From positions 1-26,010 of the forward strand of contig CAMWMM010000012.1 of the NCBI GenBank assembly GCA_947175285.1: DNA of 26,010 nucleotides, written 5' to 3'. Positions 1 to 7,064 of this stretch are shown in pieces. A program made the position numbers and the translations under genes. The notes below the pieces were generated by a model. That model did not search any database. It worked only from the letters and a program-made list of their open reading frames with translations, and was not told the DNA's origin. This DNA is from an uncultured Lachnospiraceae bacterium (GTDB taxonomy: Bacteria; Bacillota_A; Clostridia; Lachnospirales; Lachnospiraceae). Numbering within the stretch: position 1 is the stretch's first letter; every line of letters begins with the position of its first letter.

Positions 1-736
1 AATAATCCAGATAATAATCCTCAAGTTCCGGCGTTTCTTCGCCTTTTCTCTCCGCTTCATCGTGGGCGGCATAGTATCTACTCATGTCCACAATGATGGA
101 ATCGTAGTCTATACGCATCACTCCCACAAATGTGTACGGATCCTCCAATCTGCCTTCAATGTCCCGGGAATAGCTTATTCCCGTATCCCGGAAAGAATAC
201 TCTTCCTGTGTACTTACCTGTATAAGCTGATAATTTCCATCCCCCATGGTGGCAAATTCCGGGAATTCCTCATCATTTTCTATGCGGACACCGACAAAAA
301 CCGCCTGATTGGAGGCATAATATTCCGTGAAGGTAATCGTAATGCCCTGACTCTGAGCCTGATAGTTATCAGCCTCCAACTTCGTGGTCTCCTCCTCCGG
401 AAGCCTTCCGAAAGGAAAAACGTCCTGCACCCTTGCAAAAATATTCCCCAAAACCGGAATGTTTGCAGCCAGGGACGGATTTGCCACACAGACACAAAGC
501 GCTATAAAAATAGCAGCCGCTATGGTTCCTGCGCCGTAAATCACCTTTTTCCATCCGGTGCGCTTGTTTCTTTTTCCTTTTTTCTGCGCATTAGCATTTG
601 CCCCTTTTTTACTGTCCTTATGAGCATCCTGTCTGATACACTCCAGAGTCTCCGTAATTCTGCTGTCTACCGTTTCATTTTGTATGGAAACGGATAAAAT
701 ATCTCTTAAATCATCTTCTGAATATGTTTTTTTCAT
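1..736 (-). CDS. DUF4179-type membrane protein, probable anti-sigma factor (3' end cut by window edge)
   Basis: The frame is open from the ATG at 736 down to base 1, so the C-terminus lies outside the window and 245 codons are visible. A good ribosome site (GGAAAGGAGCAGG) precedes the ATG. The product has a soluble, Lys/Asn-rich N-terminal part of about 60 residues. One membrane segment follows (about residues 66-85, reading AAAIFIALCVCVANPSLAA), then an extracytoplasmic region starting NIPVLGNIFARVQDVF. That arrangement is typical of DUF4179 proteins, which sit next to ECF sigma factors and are thought to bind them at the inner membrane face. The gene follows the ECF sigma gene by 23 bp in the same direction, which supports this role. 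What it senses is unknown. Confidence 0.8.
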   Translation of the reverse strand, partial: MKKTYSEDDLRDILSVSIQNETVDSRITETLECIRQDAHKDSKKGANANAQKKGKRNKRTGWKKVIYGAGTIAAAIFIALCVCVANPSLAANIPVLGNIFARVQDVFPFGRLPEEETTKLEADNYQAQSQGITITFTEYYASNQAVFVGVRIENDEEFPEFATMGDGNYQLIQVSTQEEYSFRDTGISYSRDIEGRLEDPYTFVGVMRIDYDSIIVDMSRYYAAHDEAERKGEETPELEDYYLDY

Positions 737-759
737 ACTCCTGCTCCTTTCCCAATTCC

Positions 760-1308
760 CTATCTTGCCCGGCGGTTTTCTCTTTCCATCTGCTCGCGCA
801 GTTGAGTCTTTCCTCTGTGTATCCTGCTTTTCACCGTATTTTCTTTCATATGTAATATTTCTGCAATCTCCGCTATCGTAAACTGCTCGCCAAAATACAT
901 CTGAAAGATTACCCTGCTGTCCTCAGGGAGAATTTTCAGCAGATCAAAAAATTCCAGTTCGGCACCTACTGCATCCTCCCGGATATCGACTGGCAAGTTT
1001 TCTTTCCGGAACCTGTCTGCGCTCACCTCAAATTTTAAAAGCTTTCTGTTTTTCCTGTAGATTCTTGTACAATTATTGATAAGAATTTTTACAAGCCATG
1101 TTTTAAAATATTCCGCTTTCTTTAGCTGTCCGATGTTTGCAAAAGCGTCCAGTATCGTATCCTGTATCGCGTCCGCCACATCGTTTTCATCTTTCAGCCA
1201 CGCAAAGGAAACTCTTTTCAATGTGTCCCGACTGTTCTCTATCAATTTAACAAATGCATCTGTGTCTCCCTTCTGCGCCATACTGACCAAATGTTCCATC
1301 TCTTCCAT
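760..1308 (-). CDS. RNA polymerase sigma factor, sigma-70 family, ECF type
   Basis: The 182-residue protein has the two-domain ECF layout. Region 2 is at about residues 15-85 (AIQDTILDAFANIGQ, then FKTWLVKILINNC). Region 4 is at about 122-172 (LPEDSRVIFQMYF, then the helix-turn-helix FTIAEIAEILHMKENTVKSR). Regions 1.1 and 3 are absent, as expected. The ATG at 1308 is preceded by AGAGAGGA about 8 bases upstream. The next gene encodes a DUF4179 membrane protein, so the pair reads as sigma factor then cognate anti-sigma. ECF factors of this kind often activate their own promoter after an envelope signal. It is transcribed away from the LytTR operon. The regulon cannot be deduced here. Confidence 0.95.
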   Translation of the reverse strand: MEEMEHLVSMAQKGDTDAFVKLIENSRDTLKRVSFAWLKDENDVADAIQDTILDAFANIGQLKKAEYFKTWLVKILINNCTRIYRKNRKLLKFEVSADRFRKENLPVDIREDAVGAELEFFDLLKILPEDSRVIFQMYFGEQFTIAEIAEILHMKENTVKSRIHRGKTQLREQMERENRRAR

Positions 1309-1331
1309 CGCACCGTCCTCTCTTTCGCTAT

Positions 1332-1360
1332 ATTATATCCTTTTCATCCCATTAGATAAA
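1332..1360 (-). promoter_or_regulatory. candidate promoter of the sigma / anti-sigma operon
   Basis: On the minus strand a perfect TATAAT (1337-1332) lies 23 bases before the sigma start codon. A poor -35 (TTTATC, 1360-1355) sits 17 bases further upstream. Only the -10 is convincing. An ECF-type -35 (GAAC-like) was not clearly seen, so autoregulation is not shown. Confidence 0.35.
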
Positions 1361-1395
1361 CAAAATCGTGGTTTGGTTGCAGGAAATATGAAAAT

Positions 1396-1422
1396 CTGCA
1401 CTTTATCAGACAAAAAGTGCAG
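1396..1422. repeat. inverted repeat between the divergent sigma and LytTR operons
   Basis: The arms CTGCACTTT (1396-1404) and AAAGTGCAG (1414-1422) are perfect 9-bp complements around a 9-base loop. The site is 35 bp upstream of a TATAAT for the plus-strand operon. It has no T-tract, so an operator is more likely than a terminator. The protein that would bind it is unknown. Confidence 0.5.
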
Positions 1423-1462
1423 TTTACCGGAATCCCTCTTGTTTTCCGGCAGAAAATATAAT
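1422..1462 (+). promoter_or_regulatory. candidate LytTR-operon promoter with direct repeats GTTTWCCGG
   Basis: GTTTACCGG (1422-1430) and GTTTTCCGG (1441-1449) form a direct repeat, 8 of 9 bases identical, 19 bp start to start. A perfect TATAAT follows at 1457-1462, and no good -35 is present. LytTR regulators bind spaced 9-bp direct repeats near a weak -35, so this is a plausible autoregulatory site. The usual spacing is nearer 21-22 bp, which weakens the case. Confidence 0.35.
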
Positions 1463-1513
1463 ATAAAGAAAACATGCAGGTCGGCACAGGAACCGGCAGG
1501 CGGAAAGAAAGGC

Positions 1514-1969
1514 ATGGTTATCAGGATGAGAGTTACGCTGCAGCAGATAGATACGGGAAATGAAGAAGTCATTGTTCGATACCGGCAGATGACACAACAG
1601 ATAGAAGACATTGTCCAATATGTGGAGGGAAAGGCAGAAAAACTGGCTGTTACAAATGAGGGACAGCAGTTTTTTATAAACATTTCAGATGTTATTTATT
1701 TAGAGAGTGTGGACGGGATTACTTTTGTGTATACACAGGAGGAAGTATATAGGACGGCGCTTACACTGACTCTTTTCGGAACATTGTATGCTGAAAAAGG
1801 CTATTTTCGGTGCAGCAAGGCTGCGATTATTAATATTTATCGGATAGACAGATTAAAGAGTATGCCCGGCAGCAGGATTGATGCAATGATGGATAACGGG
1901 GAACATATCATTATCTCCAGACGTTACGCCAAAGAGTTAAGAAGAGTCTTAAAGGGGGAAGAACGATGA
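1514..1969 (+). CDS. LytTR-family DNA-binding transcriptional regulator
   Basis: The product is about 151 residues with no receiver domain. An N-terminal part of about 50 residues is followed by a LytTR DNA-binding domain (about 55-150). That domain carries the family landmarks FINISDVIYLESVDG, then YFRCSKAAIINIYRIDRL, and the final ISRRYAKELRR. The frame stays open far upstream to 1076, but the protein-like part starts near here. ATG 1514 and ATG 1526 are both possible. I chose 1514 because the codons between them differ only at synonymous positions from the matching leader of the permease gene (3268). Its stop overlaps the next start (ATGA). Stand-alone LytTR proteins paired with DUF3021 membrane proteins usually control their own operon and are held inactive by the membrane partner. 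That the pair behaves this way here is inferred. Confidence 0.94.
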   Translation: MVIRMRVTLQQIDTGNEEVIVRYRQMTQQIEDIVQYVEGKAEKLAVTNEGQQFFINISDVIYLESVDGITFVYTQEEVYRTALTLTLFGTLYAEKGYFRCSKAAIINIYRIDRLKSMPGSRIDAMMDNGEHIIISRRYAKELRRVLKGEER

Positions 1970-2412
1970 ATAAAATGAAGAAGTTTATATCCTTAGAAAT
2001 CGGTATTGAGATAAAGGCGTGTCTGTATTTTGCGATTATTTTGTTTTTTTATTTTGCATATCAGGTGATGCAGGGCAGTTTATATGCAAGCATTATACGG
2101 ATGATAGAAATAGTTTTGACAGCATACGCCATGAGTTATTTACAGGTATATCTTTTGCATAACTTTGATGAAGCGGAGCGAATTGATGTGCATGTGGTGA
2201 TACGGACGCTTTTTTGCTCGGTATTATATACGGCGGCCAGTTTCTTTTTCCGCTGGTATGACAGGAATCTGACTGCGACAGCCTGCTACTTTTTTTACAT
2301 GCTGCTTTGTTATCTGTGTGTATTTTTGATTTATAAGATAAAGAGAGACATCGACACTGCACAGCTTAATCAGGAACTTGAAGCGTTTAAAAAAAGAAAA
2401 GAGGAGGAGTGA
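1966..2412 (+). CDS. DUF3021 family membrane protein
   Basis: This is a 148-residue protein with about four membrane segments (near residues 17-35, 42-63, 80-96 and 104-124) and a charged, coiled C-terminal tail (QELEAFKKRKEEE). Its start overlaps the LytTR stop by 4 bp and its end lies just before the ABC ATPase start. That is the standard order for LytTR-DUF3021 modules. The likely role is as membrane partner or inhibitor of the LytTR regulator, sensing something in the envelope. Assignment rests on topology, size and genomic position more than on a sharp sequence motif. The end of the gene doubles as the ribosome site (GAGGAGG) of the next gene, so translation is probably coupled. Confidence 0.85.
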   Translation: MNKMKKFISLEIGIEIKACLYFAIILFFYFAYQVMQGSLYASIIRMIEIVLTAYAMSYLQVYLLHNFDEAERIDVHVVIRTLFCSVLYTAASFFFRWYDRNLTATACYFFYMLLCYLCVFLIYKIKRDIDTAQLNQELEAFKKRKEEE

Positions 2413-2414
2413 AT

Positions 2415-3236
2415 ATGGAAGCAATATCCGTTCAAAATCTGACCAAGAATTACGGAAAGAACAGGGGGGTAAAGAATCTGTCCCTTCAAGTGGAAAAAGG
2501 GGATATTTACGGCTTTCTTGGGCCGAACGGTGCGGGAAAATCCACGACAATCCGTACGCTTCTCGGACTGCTTACATTCAGTCAGGGAGAAGTGCAGGTC
2601 TTTGGTATGGATGTGAAGAAAAAGAGCAGGGAAATTTTGAAACAGGTCGGTTATATGCCGTCGGAAGCGATGTTTTATCCTGCGATGAAAGTAAAAGATG
2701 TGATTCGCCTTGCCGCGGATATGAGAGGGATGGATTGCTCCAAAGAGGCTGCAATGCTCTGTGAGAGACTTTCAGTAGACCTTGATAAAAGAATTGAGAA
2801 CTTATCTTTGGGAAACCGCAAGAAAGTAAGCATTGTCTGCGCTATGCAGCATAAGCCGGGGCTTTTCATTTTTGATGAACCGACAAGCGGATTAGACCCT
2901 TTGATACAGGCGGAGTTTTTTGAACTGATTATGGAGTATAACAGGCAGGGAACGACCTGCTTTCTGTCTTCCCATGTATTACCGGAAATAAAGAAATACT
3001 GCCGACATGCCGCAATTATCAGGGAGGGCGAAGTGATTTGTGCCGATACCGTAGAGAATCTGACGAAGACAAATGCAAAGAAAGTCCGCATGGTACGGGA
3101 TGGCAAAGAAGAGGATTTTGTGTATCAGGGAGATTTAAACGCCTTGTTTGCGGGCTTTGCGGGACATGATATTTCGGATATTACGATTGAGGAGCCGGAA
3201 TTAGACGAAGTTTTCAGACACTATTATGAAAAATGA
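2415..3236 (+). CDS. ABC transporter ATP-binding protein
   Basis: The product is 273 residues from ATG 2415, which is spaced 7 bases from GAGGAGG. An in-frame GTG at 2409 is too close to that site. Walker A is GPNGAGKST (about 36-44), the signature is LSLGNRKK and Walker B is LFIFDEPTSGLDP, followed by the H-loop in FLSSHVLPEI. The Q-loop position reads GYMPSE, with Ser where Gln is usual. I recall GYLPSE-type variants in Firmicutes drug or peptide exporters, so this is probably not inactivating. It should drive the permease encoded 31 bp downstream. Exporters in LytTR-DUF3021 operons are commonly involved in antimicrobial peptide or drug efflux or self-protection. The substrate is not visible from the sequence. 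Confidence 0.97.
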   Translation: MEAISVQNLTKNYGKNRGVKNLSLQVEKGDIYGFLGPNGAGKSTTIRTLLGLLTFSQGEVQVFGMDVKKKSREILKQVGYMPSEAMFYPAMKVKDVIRLAADMRGMDCSKEAAMLCERLSVDLDKRIENLSLGNRKKVSIVCAMQHKPGLFIFDEPTSGLDPLIQAEFFELIMEYNRQGTTCFLSSHVLPEIKKYCRHAAIIREGEVICADTVENLTKTNAKKVRMVRDGKEEDFVYQGDLNALFAGFAGHDISDITIEEPELDEVFRHYYEK

Positions 3237-3267
3237 TAAAAACAGAGCTGCAGGCTGAGAGAAAGGT

Positions 3268-4068
3268 ATGGTAATTAGAATGAAAATGACGTTATATAAA
3301 CATGAAATGAAAATGAATAGAAAAAGCCTGATGATATGGGCATTATGCGTAGGGTTTATCTGCTTTGGCTGTATTTTGCTGTATACAAGCCTTGAAGAGT
3401 CCATACAAGATATTTCGGCCACTTTTTCTAATCTGGGGATGATGTCCGCCGCACTTGGCATGGATAAGATGAGTCTTGCCACCCTGCAGGGTTATTACGC
3501 TACCGAAATTGCCATGATGCACGGACTTGGAGGAGCTATGTTTGCGGCAATGCTGGGAATGGATATGATTTCCAAAGAACAAAGCGCTCATACGACAGAG
3601 TTTTTGAATGTATTGCCGATTGAAAGAGGAAGTATTCTGTTTTCAAAATATCTGGCGGTATTTAGTAATATTGTGCTGTTTAATGTTATCTGCATTGTCT
3701 TGTATTTTTTTGGATTTGTGATGATGGGGGAGGAAATAGACGGAAAAGAGTTTGTGCTGTATCACAGCGCGTCGGCGCTTATGCAGCTTGAGGTGGGAAC
3801 GGTGTGTTTCTTCCTTTCCGCTGTTGTAAAAAGGGCTGCGGCTGGTATAGGGATTGGTATTGCTGTTTTGCTCTTTGCCGCCGATATGATGTGCCGCGTC
3901 GTTCCTGCGATTGAAAATTTAAAGTATATCACGCCGTTTTATTATGCTAATGCCGCTGATATTTTTACGGACGGAAAATGGAACGGCACAATGATAAGCA
4001 TAGGAACAGGAGTGATACTGGCTGCCTATGCGGCAGCGTGGTACCGGTATAGGAAGAAGGATTTATAA
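3268..4068 (+). CDS. ABC-2 type transporter permease
   Basis: The 266-residue protein has about six membrane segments. The first is near residues 20-40 (MIWALCVGFICFGCILLY) and the last near 245-260. In between is the typical ABC-2 exporter stretch KEQSAHTTEFLNVLPIERG, which couples to the ATPase. It lies 31 bp after the ATPase gene and is its membrane partner. Two in-frame starts exist (3268 and 3280). 3268 is preferred because MVIRM is conserved, with synonymous codon changes, at the LytTR start 1514. The stop codon overlaps that of the convergent phosphoesterase gene, with no terminator between. Confidence 0.93.
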   Translation: MVIRMKMTLYKHEMKMNRKSLMIWALCVGFICFGCILLYTSLEESIQDISATFSNLGMMSAALGMDKMSLATLQGYYATEIAMMHGLGGAMFAAMLGMDMISKEQSAHTTEFLNVLPIERGSILFSKYLAVFSNIVLFNVICIVLYFFGFVMMGEEIDGKEFVLYHSASALMQLEVGTVCFFLSAVVKRAAAGIGIGIAVLLFAADMMCRVVPAIENLKYITPFYYANAADIFTDGKWNGTMISIGTGVILAAYAAAWYRYRKKDL

Positions 4069-4071
4069 ATC
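4060..4071. repeat. 12-bp palindrome at the convergent gene overlap
   Basis: GATTTATAAATC is a perfect palindrome containing both stop codons: TAA at 4066-4068 for the permease and TAA read on the minus strand at 4065-4063 for the phosphoesterase. The genes overlap by 6 bp tail to tail. No GC-rich stem plus T-tract was found, so read-through antisense transcription is possible. Confidence 0.6.
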
Positions 4072-4671
4072 TTCCGGAGGATATTTCACAATATAATAAT
4101 CATAAGCATTTACGATTGTCGTATTACAATAAGAATCTATTCTCTTGAAATTTCTGCCGTAGTTGGCATGTACATGCCCGTGAAAGAAAAACTTAGGTTC
4201 ATATTTTTCCATTAATGTCCGGAAAACGGCAAATCCCCGATGCGGCAAATCCTCCATATCGTTGATATGATAAGCCGGGGCATGTGTTACCAGAATATCG
4301 AAGCCTTTATGCTTCCATAATTTGAATTTCAGCTTTGCCGCCCGCCGGCGCATTTGCTGTTCCGTATACTGGTCTGAGGCACCCGGAATATATTCCATGG
4401 AACCGCCCAGGCCCAGAATGCGTATGCCCTCATGCACATAAATATCGTCTTCAATGCAGATGCAGCCTTCCGGCGGTTTAACATCATACTTTTTATCATG
4501 GTTTCCCCTGACATAGAGCAGGGGCACATTGCAGAGCGTGACAAAAAAAGACAGATATTCCGGCGGCAGGTCTCCGCAGGAAATGATAAGGTCGATGTCT
4601 TTTACACGCTCGGGCTCATAATAATCGTATAAATACTTGGATTTTTCGTCGGCAAGTAACAAAATATTCAT
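4063..4671 (-). CDS. metallophosphoesterase (calcineurin-like)
   Basis: The 202-residue cytosolic protein carries the metal-site motifs GDLPPE (about 33-38), GNHD (about 57-60), VTHAP and GHVHANYG. The first motif, normally DxH, reads ADEKS here: the Asp is kept but the His is missing, so one metal site may differ. No signal peptide or membrane segment is seen. The start lies 1 bp after the stop of the ParB-BMP gene (TAATATG) with only a weak ribosome site, so its translation probably depends on the upstream gene. The substrate is unknown. The close coupling suggests it acts on, or in response to, the same ligand as its neighbour. Confidence 0.92.
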   Translation of the reverse strand: MNILLLADEKSKYLYDYYEPERVKDIDLIISCGDLPPEYLSFFVTLCNVPLLYVRGNHDKKYDVKPPEGCICIEDDIYVHEGIRILGLGGSMEYIPGASDQYTEQQMRRRAAKLKFKLWKHKGFDILVTHAPAYHINDMEDLPHRGFAVFRTLMEKYEPKFFFHGHVHANYGRNFKRIDSYCNTTIVNAYDYYIVKYPPEDL

Positions 4672-4672
4672 A

Positions 4673-6610
4673 TTATTCTTTTTCTACACCGGTTTCATCT
4701 ATTTTAATACCTAAAAATTGCACCAGTGCCTGTGCTTCCTCCGTAAGTTCTTCCAGTTCGGGAATACGTCCTACAACGTTTTCCGCAAGCCAGTCCATTG
4801 TGATAATGTCTTCCGGCTCTAAACTTTTTCCTTTTTCACAACGGATAACTCCGCCCTGTGCGTAAAGCGGTCCGTCAAAAAGATGAAAGGCGCCTGCACG
4901 AATGGAATTTTTCAAAAATTCAATCAGCCTATAGGTTCCGTGAGGCATATCCTGGGAACAGATAACGTCAATAACATCTGCGGACATTCCCCACCAGTAA
5001 TTGACGGCTTTTTTACCCTTTTGTGCATCAGCCTCCGTATTGCCGCTGCATATATTTTTGATAATCCGTTCATAGAATTTTCCCCAGTCCCAGATTGGGG
5101 TTGCCAGATTCACAACCGTTCCGTCTTCCTTTTTGGAGTAAAGACCATAGGTTCTGGAAGCATGCTCCGGCGTAATCATGTCGTTGTCGGAAACAAAGAC
5201 GATACCCGCCTGCTGTAAACGCTCTCTGGCATCCTGCCCTTTTACCTTTGACCATTCCAGATGAATTTCCACATAAGGATTTATCATTTTGGCGCCTAAA
5301 GCAAAAGCGTTGATATTTGCTATTGTTCCGTAAATAGGATAATCCGCTACATAGCCGAGCCTTTGACCTTGGGACAGAGCAGCGGCGATAGCGCCCATAA
5401 GGAACTTGGACTCGTACATCCTTGCATAATAAGTGCAGATAGAGGAATAAGACATTTTAATGGAGCAGTTATATATTTTTACTTTCGGATGTTTGATGGC
5501 GGAGCGTACACTCTGGTTTACCATCTGTGTAGCTGTAGTAAAAATAAGGTTACAGCCGGCTTCGACAGCCTTTTCAATAGCCTCTTCCACCTCTTCATCC
5601 GTATCGGCATTTTCAAAAGCTCTTGTTTCTATTCTGCCCTCGTATATCTGATCTATGTACATTCGTCCCAGTTCGTGAGCATATGCCCAACTGGATGTTT
5701 CCGGCGTTTTCGTATAGATAAACGCTGTTTTTAACGATTCCGGCGTCGGAGTTCCCGAAGGAATTAAGCGGTTTAAGATGGAAGACTTTGTTTCTTCCGG
5801 ACTCTGTACGAGTTCCACTTGATTGCCTTTATCCGCAAGTGTAATTTCAGTCCACATCTTTTGAAGCGCCGGCAGCATTTCATGCGCTGTTTCACTTTTT
5901 ACATTATCATAACCGTAAATTTCGACATATACGAGAAAAGCATCGGAAACAGGTAAATTCAGCTTTTCACCGTGTGCTTTCCGAAATGCCTCGGAAAAGT
6001 TGTATGTGGCGTAATGCAGATTCATTCTGTCATCATCACTCCACAACTCGTCCTCTTTTTTGCCCATCAGCTTTAACAGCTTTTTATAGCTTCCTTCTTT
6101 TGTAAACCAGACGTCATAACTTTGTGAAACCTCATAAAAATCCAGAAATTCATAGTACAGTTTATTCTCCTTATCGTCTGTCTTTCTGGGAACCAGACGG
6201 GTAACGGTTCCGGGAATGCTGTAAGTTTCCAGATATTTCATAACGCTGACGCGCTTATTTCCCTCCTGCACATAGAACTGGTTCATAAATTCATAAGCGA
6301 CAATAGGGTCACGGATGCCATCGTCAACTTGATGGTCATAAAGCGATGCCCACTTCATACCAAATTCCGAGTCCTCCGGAAGAAGCGGCATAAAGTTATT
6401 TGCGAATGCGTTAGTCCGTCCCGCTGTCTTCGTTCCGACAATTTTGGATAACGGAATGTCCATAACGCCTAGGTTTTCAATAGATGCTACCTCTGTATAA
6501 GATATAATATCATCCAGTACCGGAAGATAGGGATATTCTCCTTTAGTAAGTGCGGCTTGATAACCCCGCCGGCCTTGTTTTAGCGCTGTAATATATTCTG
6601 TTGATGCCAC
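4673..6610 (-). CDS. BMP/PnrA-like ligand-binding protein with N-terminal ParB-like domain, cytosolic
   Basis: The product is 645 residues from a GTG start at 6610. AAGGAGGT lies 6 bases upstream, which fixes this start. Residues about 45-145 resemble the ParB-like nuclease fold (MDIPLSKIVGTKTAGR, then the hallmark FYVQEGNKRVSVMKYL). Residues about 285-600 resemble basic membrane lipoprotein (BMP/PnrA) substrate-binding proteins, for example KTAFIYTKTPETSSWAYAHELG, GCNLIFTTATQM and LGYVADYPIYGTIANINAFALGA. There is no signal peptide or lipobox, so unlike ordinary BMP proteins it should stay in the cytoplasm. No BMP-type transporter genes adjoin it. BMP proteins bind nucleosides. An intracellular nucleoside or nucleotide sensor is an inference. 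A metallophosphoesterase follows immediately. Confidence 0.84.
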   Translation of the reverse strand: MASTEYITALKQGRRGYQAALTKGEYPYLPVLDDIISYTEVASIENLGVMDIPLSKIVGTKTAGRTNAFANNFMPLLPEDSEFGMKWASLYDHQVDDGIRDPIVAYEFMNQFYVQEGNKRVSVMKYLETYSIPGTVTRLVPRKTDDKENKLYYEFLDFYEVSQSYDVWFTKEGSYKKLLKLMGKKEDELWSDDDRMNLHYATYNFSEAFRKAHGEKLNLPVSDAFLVYVEIYGYDNVKSETAHEMLPALQKMWTEITLADKGNQVELVQSPEETKSSILNRLIPSGTPTPESLKTAFIYTKTPETSSWAYAHELGRMYIDQIYEGRIETRAFENADTDEEVEEAIEKAVEAGCNLIFTTATQMVNQSVRSAIKHPKVKIYNCSIKMSYSSICTYYARMYESKFLMGAIAAALSQGQRLGYVADYPIYGTIANINAFALGAKMINPYVEIHLEWSKVKGQDARERLQQAGIVFVSDNDMITPEHASRTYGLYSKKEDGTVVNLATPIWDWGKFYERIIKNICSGNTEADAQKGKKAVNYWWGMSADVIDVICSQDMPHGTYRLIEFLKNSIRAGAFHLFDGPLYAQGGVIRCEKGKSLEPEDIITMDWLAENVVGRIPELEELTEEAQALVQFLGIKIDETGVEKE

Positions 6611-6916
6611 GGCAGTACCTCCTTAAAATTAAGCCAATATATTCTTATCTTATCATTTCATGCGAAGATTGGAAAGGGATTTCGATTATTTTGCAGGAAA
6701 AAAGTTATTACAAAACATTCTGAAACACTTCAAAGACTGGCATAACGAGTGTTTTCTTAATTAGCGCTTTTTGCGCATATTCTTTTAGAATCTTATTGAA
6801 AATTTTTGTTTTTCTATCATTGGCAGAGTTCACTACTATTAAATCATGATTTAGCTGATATAAGCAAGGAAATCGATAAGAAAAAAGAATTTTAGTTCCA
6901 AACATTGATTTTATGT
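6611..6916. other. non-coding spacer upstream of the ParB-BMP gene
   Basis: This AT-rich stretch of about 300 bp holds the ParB-BMP ribosome site at its left end and the 14-bp palindrome TAAATCATGATTTA at 6840-6853. It also holds a 65-codon minus-strand frame (6905-6708) that has no ribosome site. No strong promoter for the ParB-BMP gene was seen close to its start. The best candidate is the minus-strand extended -10 at 6925-6918, which would give a leader of about 300 bases. Confidence 0.5.
6840..6853. promoter_or_regulatory. operator-like palindrome TAAAT-N4-ATTTA, copy 1
   Basis: TAAATCATGATTTA is a perfect 14-bp palindrome. The same half-sites recur at 6940-6953 and 8464-8477, all close to the MATE gene. 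This would suit a MarR- or TetR-type dimer, but no such regulator gene is in the window. Confidence 0.4.
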
Positions 6917-6984
6917 TATTATAGCAAACGGGATAGTGCTAAATGTAGATTTAACATTATCCCGTTAAGCTTTTTGCTATAATA
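6917..6984. repeat. 68-bp palindrome with outward-facing extended -10 boxes
   Basis: The inner arms (6928-6944 and 6949-6965) pair over 17 positions with one mismatch and one G-T pair around the loop GTAG. The outer arms TATTATAGCAAA (6917-6928) and TTTGCTATAATA (6973-6984) are perfect complements, with a 7-base bulge (TAAGCTT) on the right side. Each outer arm contains TGCTATAAT, so an extended -10 points outward on both strands: right to the MATE gene, left to the ParB-BMP gene. TAAAT-N4-ATTTA lies at the centre. It could be a divergent operator-promoter or a small mobile palindrome. Confidence 0.65.
6975..6983 (+). promoter_or_regulatory. extended -10 promoter for the MATE operon
   Basis: TGCTATAAT is a perfect extended -10 about 80 bp before the MATE start codon. 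No good -35 at 17 bp is present (TTAACA at 6951 is 21 bp away), which fits an extended -10 promoter. It forms the right arm of the palindrome at 6917-6984, so hairpin formation or protein binding there would affect it. Confidence 0.5.
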
Positions 6985-7064
6985 TTTAGTTGCACTTTTC
7001 TTTTATTTGAACTATTATCATGATAATATATTTAATGATAAGATTCAGAAAAGGAGCGAGCTGT

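Noticed and set aside
62..697. 211-codon plus-strand frame
   Set aside because: It is antisense to the DUF4179 gene, which has a good ribosome site, a membrane segment and a matching neighbour. The plus-strand translation is not protein-like.
1076..1513. Upstream extension of the LytTR reading frame
   Set aside because: It overlaps the sigma gene on the other strand and the promoter region, and its translation is rich in Ser/Cys as expected of an antisense shadow. The LytTR protein is complete from 1514.
6708..6905. 65-codon frame on the minus strand in the spacer upstream of the MATE gene
   Set aside because: It has no ribosome site and lies in an AT-rich spacer. The translation shows no recognisable domain, and the frame begins only a few bases after a possible promoter.
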